DNA of 16,338 nt from JBFJVZ01 sp041623895 (GTDB taxonomy: Bacteria; Planctomycetota; Planctomycetia; Pirellulales; Pirellulaceae): the NCBI GenBank assembly GCA_041623895.1, contig JBFJVZ010000138.1, forward strand, positions 1-16,338, given 5' to 3'. The notes below the pieces were generated by a model. The model saw only the letters and a program-made list of their open reading frames with translations, searched no databases and was not told the origin of the DNA. The translations under genes were made by a program, and so were the position numbers. This document shows positions 6,652 through 13,684 of this stretch, in pieces. Every line of letters starts with the position of its first letter. Position 1 is the first letter of the stretch.

Positions 6652-9129
6652 TCAATCTTTGTTGCCCACGACGCGAAACGTGACCGCTTTGCTGGTCACC
6701 ATCTTGCTCCGCTGGCCACTGCCTGGTGGAGTCACGCGAACGCGTGCGGTGTACTCGCCCGGTGGCAGCGTCAATGCTTGCCCGTCGGCGATTCGCTTCC
6801 ATGAATTGCCCAACTGAAATGAATGGTAGCGATGGCCTTTGTAAGCCTGCCAGTCGCCAGAAACCTTCATTTCCACCGCGGGGTCGTGAGCGTACCATTC
6901 TCCGTTGACTTCAATTTCCAAGACATTGGGTTGTTGATCGAATAGGATCGAGCTTCCGAACTTCGTTAGATCGATGATCAAGACTTGGGGCAAACCGTGC
7001 GGCCAAACCGACGTGTTGGTACGAGCCCGCAAGCGAACACCATCGACTACCGTTCCCCATGTTTCTCTTTCTTGATCCGGTGGCAGACGCCATGGTTCGG
7101 GCGGATCCGTCCATGGCTGACGCTTGTATTCATCCAACCAACTGGCGATCCGCGTCAGGATTTGTCGATTGTGCTCCAATTCCTCCGCCGTTGCGTCACG
7201 GTTCAAGTCACCGATCCAGGGAATTGCCAACCCCGTGCGACAGGCAAGTTGGTTTTGCACAATCACCATGTTGTAGTAGTTGCGTATCGACGGATTGCCC
7301 AAATCAAGTGCACTCAGCAACGCCGGTGCCGCTTTGGCATCGGTGTAAAGTCGCAATAACCGCGGAGCATCGCCAATCGTGCGGCCACCCTTGCGCGACT
7401 GAATGACGGGCACCAGCCACTCGGCCTCAATCGGTTGGCGAAGCTTCTCCGCAAGGTTACGAATCGCGTATTCGCGGAATTCCAAGTCCTCGTCGGTGAC
7501 ATACTTGCCAAGCTCGCTGCTCGCCTTCCCCGGATTAAATTGAATGATCGCGTCCACTGCGGCGCGGCGCACCGTCGGATTTTCGTTGGCAAGGGATTCG
7601 GCAATCACGTCAAACGCGTTGTCGGACTTGCTGGCGCCCAACGCGGCCAAGATCCAGCTTGATTCTTTCGGTGTATCGACATCTTGAAATCGATTCAGCA
7701 AGGCTACGGTGGCGACATCCATGCTCATCTGCCCGAGCGCAGCAATCGCGGCAGCACGGGCGTCGTCATCCCGATCATCCAGGGCGGCGATGGCCCGCTT
7801 GGCGGCCCGCTCGTCGCCAAAACTACCCAGCGCACGCAGCGCTTGCACGCGGACCTCTGGATCGGGTTCGATCGCAAGCAACACATCCAAGGCTGACGAA
7901 TCATCGATCAACGCCAAACCACCGATGGCAGCGTGACGGAGCGGCAGGGGACGGTTTCGCGTCAACTGGGCGAGCCCCTCCACGGCGTCCACCTTGCCGA
8001 ACTGACTGATCTCGCGGATCGTGTCCGCAAGCGGCTGACCCGATGTTTGATCGCACCGCTTAAAAAGCCGGTCGAGCACTTGAGCGACATTGTCGGGCGT
8101 GCGCGGCAGAATCTTCAGTTTCAACTTTGACTCGACTTGCTGTGGGCCCCAAACTTTACCAGCAGCGCCGAAAGCAAACTCGTCACTCAATTCGAATGAG
8201 GCTTTCAGCTCATACTCGCCGGGTCCAGGTATCGTTCGATATTTGGATAAGTCCAATCGCTCCGTCGTCATTCGGCCGGACAAAACAACCCGTGGCCAGA
8301 GAATGCCGCCGAAATCGCCAAACTGGCTTGCTGGATCTTTCAGCAGTTCGCCCTGCCGGTTACGAATCTCAATCTTGAACCGATTGTGCCGCGCCGCACC
8401 CCGGTAGTCGCCTCCGAACGAAAACGAAAAAGGTTTTTCCGATCGGTTGTGAACGACAAAGGTCAGTGTCGCGTCTTGGCCGTCGATGAATGTCGGTGCG
8501 CCGGGGACAAAGCCGGCCGCGATTTGTTGGCCGTTGATCTGATAGGTCGTCAGGTAGGTCTCCAACTCTTTCATCGTCTCGGTTCCGGGGACCAGCACAG
8601 TGATCTGCAGCGCAGGCGTGTAGAGCCGTTGTTCTTGCCGCGGAAGCATCGTGCCAATGGCAACATCGAATTGGTCGGGCTGCAAAGCATTTTCCGAGGC
8701 TGACTCGCGGGACTGCTGCAACCCCGAAATTGTCAGCGGAATGCTCAGCGACTGTTCGACTTCCAAATCGCCGATCAAGTCTTGATCAAATTCGATGTCG
8801 ACGTTCCACGTGTACGGACCCGTCTGCGGAAAGCTTTCAAGTTTCTTTTGCAATACGGTCGGTCCACGGCCGCGAACGAACAGCCGATCGGCAAGGTCTT
8901 TGGCTTTGATCAGAGTATCCGATCGATTCCGAATATCCACGATCACGATCGGTCGTTTCCAAAACGGCCAGACCGTTTGTTCGGCGCGCAAGCGAAACTG
9001 CAGGCCGTCAACGACTTCGCCCCAGGGTGGATCGCTATCAGGTGTTTGTGCCAGCGATGACGATAGCGAATGTAAGGCGATCAGAATGACGACCAGAATG
9101 CGCGGCGAGCGCGGATAAGATGCCCGCAT
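6652..9129 (-). CDS. Exported HEAT-repeat protein with duplicated terminal domains
   Basis: A predicted exported protein of 825 residues, function unknown. I start at the ATG at 9127-9129 because AAAGGAA lies 6 bases upstream and MRASYPRSPRILVVILIALH... gives a signal peptide cut near SLA-Q (residue 27). A TTG further upstream (9150) would put the ribosome site inside the gene. Residues 34-340 look like beta-sandwich domains. About 345-615 is a run of HEAT-like helical repeats (LRHAAIGGLALIDD, VRVQALRALGSFGDERAAKR, ARAAAIAALGQM, VRRAAVDAIIQF). About 690-825 returns to beta structure. The N-terminal block WGEVVDGLQFRLRAEQTVWP (36-55) recurs as WGTVVDGVRLRARTNTSVWP (691-710), so the ends carry a duplicated module. 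HEAT repeats scaffold protein contacts, so an envelope scaffold is my inference. The gene lies on the same strand and 140 bases downstream of the 9270-10064 gene. Confidence 0.85.
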   Translation of the reverse strand: MRASYPRSPRILVVILIALHSLSSSLAQTPDSDPPWGEVVDGLQFRLRAEQTVWPFWKRPIVIVDIRNRSDTLIKAKDLADRLFVRGRGPTVLQKKLESFPQTGPYTWNVDIEFDQDLIGDLEVEQSLSIPLTISGLQQSRESASENALQPDQFDVAIGTMLPRQEQRLYTPALQITVLVPGTETMKELETYLTTYQINGQQIAAGFVPGAPTFIDGQDATLTFVVHNRSEKPFSFSFGGDYRGAARHNRFKIEIRNRQGELLKDPASQFGDFGGILWPRVVLSGRMTTERLDLSKYRTIPGPGEYELKASFELSDEFAFGAAGKVWGPQQVESKLKLKILPRTPDNVAQVLDRLFKRCDQTSGQPLADTIREISQFGKVDAVEGLAQLTRNRPLPLRHAAIGGLALIDDSSALDVLLAIEPDPEVRVQALRALGSFGDERAAKRAIAALDDRDDDARAAAIAALGQMSMDVATVALLNRFQDVDTPKESSWILAALGASKSDNAFDVIAESLANENPTVRRAAVDAIIQFNPGKASSELGKYVTDEDLEFREYAIRNLAEKLRQPIEAEWLVPVIQSRKGGRTIGDAPRLLRLYTDAKAAPALLSALDLGNPSIRNYYNMVIVQNQLACRTGLAIPWIGDLNRDATAEELEHNRQILTRIASWLDEYKRQPWTDPPEPWRLPPDQERETWGTVVDGVRLRARTNTSVWPHGLPQVLIIDLTKFGSSILFDQQPNVLEIEVNGEWYAHDPAVEMKVSGDWQAYKGHRYHSFQLGNSWKRIADGQALTLPPGEYTARVRVTPPGSGQRSKMVTSKAVTFRVVGNKD

Positions 9130-9135
9130 ATTCAG

Positions 9136-9142
9136 TTCCTTT
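9136..9142 (-). promoter_or_regulatory. Shine-Dalgarno of the HEAT gene
   Basis: On the minus strand, AAAGGAA stands 6 bases before the ATG at 9127-9129. It fixes that codon as the start and rules out the upstream TTG at 9150. Confidence 0.75.
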
Positions 9143-9269
9143 AACAGCAACGAGATCGAAAAGACAACGATCCACGGGCTGCGGTCTTAGCCGATGGGCA
9201 AAAGATTTTCCCATTGCGCCTACGTCCACGCGGCATGAATCCTGGTAGCCACTCCAGTAGCGTGGCATT

Positions 9270-10064
9270 CTATTCGAGCGGACGGCTGAATTGAATACTG
9301 TGAATGACAACTTCGGAGGTATCGTTCATATGGAAAAACATGAATATGGGCGGCGCCAGCTCCTCCACTGGAGGTCTCATCTGCAACGTCGCCAGTCTTC
9401 CATCCAGCAGCGCAAGACCTTCGTTTCCAACTCTTTGAACCAGTATCGAGTGCTTCTTTCCGTCGCCACCAAAGCTACCGAGATCACAGAGTGTGTGCTC
9501 GTGTCCTTGGGCATCACGCAATCCGAAGTAGGGGATTGGCGTTCCGCCGCCCGCCGATCTTACCGGCGTAGAAAAGGTGATCGCTGCACGGTCTCCGTCA
9601 TTGAAGACCAGGTACGGGGACACATGATAGGTTGCCGCGGTAGAAACTTCGCGAACCGTCTTTCGGATTGATACCGCATTGGCAGGGCCTTCAATGACGA
9701 CGTCTATCGGCTGTTCAGCAAGAAAGGGTTTATGCCTGACGGCAACGCGCCACGGCAAATCCTCACACACATGAAGCTCCGCGAAGGAGTCTTTGAAGCG
9801 GCCCAGCATCGCAGCTTCAATCTTGGCAAACTGGTTCCTGCTTTGTTTCAGCTGTTGGATTGCTGCGTCGACATCACTTGAAAACTGCCCGTGTATGGGG
9901 TCGCCGCGATCGTAACTCCGAAACAGAATCCGAATTTTCGCGATGCTCTGCTGGCAGTCGCGGAGAATTGAATTGGCAGCAGAAATGTCCTGTGCAAGGC
10001 CCAGGCCCGGACCGGCGAGCCACACAGCTGCGATTAGTAAGAATGTTGCGTGGTGTCGCGGCAT
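9270..10064 (-). CDS. Exported protein of unknown function
   Basis: This 264-residue protein has a clear signal peptide (MPRHHATFLLIAAVWLAG..., likely cut after GLGLA, residue 24). AAGGA lies 10 bases before the ATG at 10062-10064. Residues about 28-95 are helical and Gln/Ala/Lys-rich (AIQQLKQSRNQFAKIEAAML), probably a helical hairpin. Residues about 100-264 look all-beta, with GGGTPIPYFGLRDAQGHEH and a Gly/Asp turn followed by LLDGRLATL. That resembles a jelly-roll or LamG-like sandwich, but the resemblance is weak. Cys37, Cys100 and Cys193 are present. No catalytic motif is visible. It may be co-transcribed with the HEAT gene downstream, since the 140-base gap shows no terminator. Confidence 0.75.
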   Translation of the reverse strand: MPRHHATFLLIAAVWLAGPGLGLAQDISAANSILRDCQQSIAKIRILFRSYDRGDPIHGQFSSDVDAAIQQLKQSRNQFAKIEAAMLGRFKDSFAELHVCEDLPWRVAVRHKPFLAEQPIDVVIEGPANAVSIRKTVREVSTAATYHVSPYLVFNDGDRAAITFSTPVRSAGGGTPIPYFGLRDAQGHEHTLCDLGSFGGDGKKHSILVQRVGNEGLALLDGRLATLQMRPPVEELAPPIFMFFHMNDTSEVVIHSIQFSRPLE

Positions 10065-10133
10065 GTGTCTCAGTCCTTAGCAACATCAGCCGGCACGCCC
10101 TAGCGACCGGTTGCTGCCGCAAATGAGCACTAG

Positions 10134-10251
10134 GCTTTGTCTCAAAACTCAAAAAACAATCGCGAACACGTAGCTGGATTCGCCAGAATTCAGGTTTTCC
10201 AAGACGCGGACCGAAGTCTGGCGACTCCGGCTACGACTTTTGAGACAAAGC
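10134..10251. repeat. Outer inverted repeat GCTTTGTCTCAAAA enclosing a palindrome
   Basis: GCTTTGTCTCAAAA (10134-10147) and TTTTGAGACAAAGC (10238-10251) are perfect 14-bp inverted copies with a 90-base interior. The interior holds the GTAGC...GCTAC palindrome at 10170-10234. The element occupies the gap between the squalene-cyclase-like gene and the exported-protein gene, both on the minus strand, and could terminate the former. Confidence 0.85.
10170..10234. repeat. Palindrome, GTAGCCGGAGTCGCCAGA family, copy 1
   Basis: The left arm, 10170-10194 (GTAGCTGGATTCGCCAGAAT...), and the right arm, 10211-10234 (CCGAAGTCTGGCGACTCCGG then CTAC), form an inverted repeat with a few mismatches around 16 bases. 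The right arm is identical to the right arm of the copy at 15514-15579. The left arm is the more diverged of the two. Confidence 0.85.
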
Positions 10252-10332
10252 ACTAAGTCTGTGGCGGTACTGGTTGTGTCGGCACTTCGCCTCCGATCAG
10301 GTGAAGGACCAATTAGCAAGTCTCTTCGCGTT

Positions 10333-12198
10333 CTACTCTTCCTCTGGATCCGACTTATACAGCGGCATGTGCCGGTAGTAGACTTCCAGGCAGTAGATCG
10401 ACAAGCAAGTCGTATAGAGCCGGCCGTGGTTGCGGCCCCAGTTGTCGCGTTGCGGTGCCCAACTGCCAGCTTCTTTGCCGGATTTTACTTGAGCGGCAGG
10501 CAACTGCTCCCGCATCTTGTTGTTCCATAAACGCCAGGGCGAACCGCCGTAATGATGCAGCACCTGTGTCGCGTAATACCAATAGTAGACGTCTGCGTCG
10601 CGAATATTAAAGGGCGAATCATCCAGCAATGCCATGATTCCGCGGATCATTGGCTCGTGATTTCGGTCCCAACCCAGGTATTGCCGGCACAACAATCCTT
10701 CGGCCGTCATTGCCGGACTGGGGACGCCCCGCGGCTGGTAAGAGTAAGCGGCACCATCGTAACTGCTGACCGTTTCCAAGAATTTGTTGACTCTACGCAT
10801 GATGGAATCATTGACGTCCAAGCCGGCCGAAGCACCGCTTTGCAACGCCATCACATACCAACCGGTCACCGACGTATCGGCGTCAAATTTGGGTTCGTAT
10901 CGCCAACCGCCCTCTTCCGACTGAGCCTGTTCGGCAAAGTCGATCGACAATTGGGCTCGGGGTCTCAACCAGGAGTCCTTGGTCATGGCGTAAAGCTCCG
11001 ACAAGGCGATCGTGGCTTGCGCTTGAGCGTACATTTTTTCGTGACCACGAGCGTCCTTGGCCATGAAACCGCTGCGGTCCTGCTGGGAGACCAGGTACTT
11101 CATCCCGGCCTCGACTTGATCGGCGTACTTGCCGCCCAGATGAGTATTCCCATCTCCCAAGAACGCAAGCAGCGCCATCGCTGTTGCCGCCGTGCGGTTC
11201 TCCGAGATCGCTCCGTCGCCGAAGGGACCCTTCATGCTCCAGCTGCCATTGCGCTGCTGGTTCCGTTTCAGCCACTCCAATCCCAATTTGACAGCGTCTT
11301 CGGTTTCCGGTGTACCTCCATAAATGGACAACAAAGCTCGTCGCATTGCCCCGGTCCGCCCGTTGAACATCGGCTTGGCGATATCAACACTGACACCCAC
11401 GCCAAGCTCGATAGGGGCCACCTCGCTGAGCTCCGGTTGAACCACTTCAAAGATTTCTGGAATGGAGGTATCCATCGGTGTGTCTTCGGTGGTGTCCTGA
11501 TCAGCAATGTCAATGTCGGTGTCGATGGCGAATTCGGCAAACTCGACCGGAGCTTCCTGTTCACCTTGGCCGAATGTCAACAGAACTTTCGACACGCCTC
11601 GACCGGCTGGCGTGGTGATCAAGGCAAGTATCAACAGCAATACCAAATGGATGACGGTGCTGATCAACCATGGCGGCGCAGATTTGACAACTTCATCCGT
11701 GAGATGTTCTTCCTCTTCGTCAAGATCTTCCGTTTCTGGTGGTGGCGGTTGTCCGTGCGCGGCGGCGATCGACGCTGCTCGTTTGGCGGCTTTTTGCGCT
11801 TCGGCACGTCGCTGAATCGATTCAAGCTCTCCTCGCCAACGAACACCCTTGGCCGAGCCGACGCCGCTCGCGGCCGGCGAGATCTCTGGTCCCGGTTTCA
11901 CCGGCGGCAAGGTCGCGCGAGCCGGCGGTGGCGGCGGCACGGAGTTGTAGATCGCAGCGGTTGCTGGCGGTGGCGGCGGGGAAGCGGCGGGGTTTTCTGC
12001 GCTCAGCGGTTCGGCAATCGGCAACGGTTCGGCCACCGGCAGCAAGTCGATGTCGTCCTCACGCCCCGGTGGCGACTTGGGCACACTCGCAGCAGGCTGT
12101 GGTGGTGGGGGAGCATCCGGCGGCGAAGGAGCACGAGTCACCGGTGATTCCGATAGCCCGGTAGTCGATGAATCTGAACGAGCGTCAGCTTGAGACAT
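10333..12198 (-). CDS. Membrane-anchored squalene-cyclase-fold (prenyltransferase/squalene oxidase repeat) protein
   Basis: A 621-residue protein of a type common in Planctomycetes; biochemical role unknown. Residues 1-115 are Pro/Ala-rich and disordered; 120-150 is a basic helix (RRAEAQKAAKRAAS); 155-164 is acidic. One membrane segment (about 176-196, PPWLISTVIHLVLLLILALI) anchors it. A linker rich in Asp/Glu (219-262) leads to an alpha/alpha-toroid of six-hairpin type at about 295-615, with the recurring signature of squalene-cyclase/prenyltransferase repeats: GLEWLKRNQQRNGSWS, GMKYLVSQQDRSGFM, AQSEEGGWRYEP, GSWAPQRDNWGRNHG. DADTSVTGW (439-447) falls where terpene cyclases have DxDDTA but lacks one Asp, so terpene cyclisation is unlikely. 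The likely topology is N-terminus in the cytoplasm and toroid outside, by analogy. No Shine-Dalgarno precedes the ATG at 12196-12198; a ribosome-independent or weak start is common here. Confidence 0.88.
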   Translation of the reverse strand: MSQADARSDSSTTGLSESPVTRAPSPPDAPPPPQPAASVPKSPPGREDDIDLLPVAEPLPIAEPLSAENPAASPPPPPATAAIYNSVPPPPPARATLPPVKPGPEISPAASGVGSAKGVRWRGELESIQRRAEAQKAAKRAASIAAAHGQPPPPETEDLDEEEEHLTDEVVKSAPPWLISTVIHLVLLLILALITTPAGRGVSKVLLTFGQGEQEAPVEFAEFAIDTDIDIADQDTTEDTPMDTSIPEIFEVVQPELSEVAPIELGVGVSVDIAKPMFNGRTGAMRRALLSIYGGTPETEDAVKLGLEWLKRNQQRNGSWSMKGPFGDGAISENRTAATAMALLAFLGDGNTHLGGKYADQVEAGMKYLVSQQDRSGFMAKDARGHEKMYAQAQATIALSELYAMTKDSWLRPRAQLSIDFAEQAQSEEGGWRYEPKFDADTSVTGWYVMALQSGASAGLDVNDSIMRRVNKFLETVSSYDGAAYSYQPRGVPSPAMTAEGLLCRQYLGWDRNHEPMIRGIMALLDDSPFNIRDADVYYWYYATQVLHHYGGSPWRLWNNKMREQLPAAQVKSGKEAGSWAPQRDNWGRNHGRLYTTCLSIYCLEVYYRHMPLYKSDPEEE

Positions 12199-12609
12199 CG
12201 TGACTCGAAAATTTAGATAACGATTCCAAACTTAACAGAGCGAGCTATGCATGCGCTCGCGCCAAGCAATCGTCCCGAATGCCTGGAAGGTTGATTTACT
12301 GACCGATGAATAATGACTCTCAATGAAGCAGAACGGCAGGATGCGTAGTTGACAAGTCAAAAAAAGAACGAGACCCATAACGACAAGACGCTTTAGTGTA
12401 GCTGCTAAGTGGCCCATTCGTCGAATCGGGATCAATCCGAATGCGGCATTGCGGCCATCAAGTTGCCGGCGAACCCGTAAAATCGCGTTGTTTTTCCGAA
12501 AAATCCGGATTTGCCGGTCAACCCAGCGGATCCGAGTGCGGCTGACAATGATTCGCCTGGGCCTGCCGATGGGCACTCGACGATCGACAAGACTTCTCTA
12601 GAATATTGA
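12199..12609. other. Intergenic region before the initiator tRNA
   Basis: These 411 bases hold no gene I recognise. They must contain the minus-strand promoter of the squalene-cyclase-fold gene and the plus-strand promoter of the tRNA. TTGACA at 12349-12354 matches a -35 box but has no well-spaced -10. TAGAAT at 12599-12604 resembles a -10 and would start transcription at about the first base of the tRNA, with only a poor -35 (CTCGAC, 12576-12581). Confidence 0.45.
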
Positions 12610-12683
<74 letters not shown>

Positions 12684-12732
12684 CTTACTTAACTCTCGGT
12701 CGTCCGCCCTGACCGCCGGGTTAACGATCTTG

Positions 12733-12770
12733 GCCGGCGTCGATCTTCGTGTTCGACGCCGGCTTTTTTT
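12733..12770 (+). terminator. Rho-independent terminator after tRNA-fMet
   Basis: GCCGGCGTCGA (12733-12743) pairs perfectly with TCGACGCCGGC (12753-12763), an 11-bp stem with a 9-base loop followed by seven T. It ends the tRNA transcript, so the tRNA is probably a single-gene unit. Confidence 0.92.
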
Positions 12771-13028
12771 GTCTTTTCCGCCCTGTTTCGCTGGCCCAAA
12801 CAGCTGTCTCTGGCGCCCAATCTTTCCATCGTGCGACCACATCGCGGAGCTGACGAAACTGGCCCGACCGAACTCCGTTCAGTCGATGCATCCGAAGTCA
12901 CAGAGGAATCAAACCGTTGAGGCAGTAAGGGTCGGTTGCAGGCCCGTGGGGTGCCCACTCTTCGGTTAAGACCTGATTCGCCATTGGTGATTGAGCAAGT
13001 ATTTCGGCGCAGTCTTTCGCAACGCCGG
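12771..13028. other. Stretch with no recognisable gene
   Basis: No motif or family is recognisable on either strand between the tRNA terminator and the orphan ORF. At 13003-13018 TTCGGCGCAGTCTTTC, read on the minus strand as GAAAGACTGCGCCGAA, matches the junction of stem and 59-bp repeat at 16036-16050. This is therefore a third, inverted fragment of that repeat family. Confidence 0.5.
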
Positions 13029-13343
13029 CTACAAACCGGCTCGCATTTCTTTCAGTTTTGTGCGTAGTTCCTTTTTCACCTGCGCGACCGTGTCCGGCGT
13101 GAACGGAAATGGTTCCACGTCGTGTCCGTAACCACTTTTGGGATCCAGCAGCCTCAGATTGATCGCTTTGACTTCACCGGCTTCCAACGCATGGGCCGCG
13201 ATGGCGACTGCCGATCGGAACGCGCCTCCGCTCTTTATCAGGCTTAGCGCATTGATCAGGTAACCTCCTGAGTCAAGTCTCTTGTTCTGGTCCCATGGTT
13301 TGATTCCCGACGGAAAGGTCTTGTTCGGCGTTTGCCTGCACAC
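13029..13343 (-). pseudogene. Orphan C-terminal fragment, family not recognised
   Basis: An open frame of 104 codons whose last 79 residues look like real protein: GGYLINALSLIKSGGAFRSA, a helical Ala-rich stretch, then INLRLLDPKSGYGHDVEPFP and a basic helix ending in KEMRAGL. The first 25 residues (MCRQTPNKTFPSGIKPWD...) look like read-through of non-coding sequence, and the ATG lies inside the stem-loop of the 13338-13380 repeat. I therefore read it as the C-terminus of a larger gene cut off by the repeat. A short intact gene with a start near GGYLI is possible. A hairpin (GCCGG...CCGGC, 13024-13040) overlaps the stop. I do not know the function. Confidence 0.4.
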
Positions 13344-13380
13344 TTCCCAAAAATCGAATCTGATTTCTCACGAAGTGTGC
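13338..13380. repeat. Long-loop stem preceding 59-bp repeat, copy 1
   Basis: GCACACTTC (13338-13346) and GAAGTGTGC (13372-13380) are perfect 9-bp inverted copies around 25 bases. The right arm runs into the 59-bp repeat. The second repeat copy has the equivalent stem with different bases (16003-16044). Confidence 0.7.
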
Positions 13381-13436
13381 GCCGAAGCGATTTCGCTAAC
13401 TCCACGCGGCCGATGCAACCGCCACCACGAAGCAAT
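13378..13436 (+). repeat. 59-bp direct repeat, copy 1
   Basis: TGCGCCGAAGCGATTTCGCT... to CAAT recurs at 16042-16100 with four mismatches, in the same orientation and about 2.66 kb apart. It contains a small palindrome, GCGA-TT-TCGC. Translated, both copies give AEAISLTPR.RCNR, but the frame lacks a plausible start and differs outside, so I do not consider it coding. Confidence 0.85.
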
Positions 13437-13513
13437 GGATCGCTGCGGCTTGTTAACAGAAAGTTCCCGACCCTTGCGATTAGGGACTTCAGCGAACTCC
13501 TCGAAGCCGATGC

Positions 13514-13630
13514 GGAATCGGCCTGGCCATTGTCGAAAAGATCGTCCGCGCGCACCATGGTCGAGTTAAAGTGAATTGCCTTGATTCGGGCGGTAGCGAG
13601 TTTACGATCATGTTGCCTTGCGCGAGCTAA
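13514..13630 (+). pseudogene. C-terminal remnant of a sensor histidine kinase
   Basis: The 38 codons before TAA (13628-13630) read GIGLAIVEKIVRAHHG, then RVKVNCLDSGGSEFTIMLP and CAS. This is the end of a HATPase_c domain: the G2 box (GxGLAIV), the following helix with the HHG turn, and the final strand pair ending in FTIMLP. Nothing before GIG in this frame resembles the N, D or F boxes, and an in-frame TAG stands at 13481-13483, so the body of the kinase is missing. It starts 77 bases after the end of the first 59-bp repeat. It cannot be functional on its own. Confidence 0.8.
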
Positions 13631-13684
13631 CACCGGTCGCGGCAGCCAGCCTGACATGTCGTCACGGCCTATCACCTGCGCCGA

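Noticed and set aside
10552..12147. A 531-codon open frame on the plus strand.
   Set aside because: It lies wholly antisense to the squalene-cyclase-fold gene, has no recognisable domains, and its Arg/His/Gly-rich composition is typical of an antisense frame.
13338..13436. The stem plus 59-bp repeat as an integron attC site.
   Set aside because: GCTAAC resembles a core site, but the seven-base RYYYAAC and GTTRRRY cores do not fit in either orientation, and no integron integrase is visible.
13256..13675. A 139-codon minus-strand open frame containing VELAKSLRR.
   Set aside because: It is antisense to the histidine-kinase tail and runs through the 59-bp repeat; the conserved-looking part comes from the repeat.
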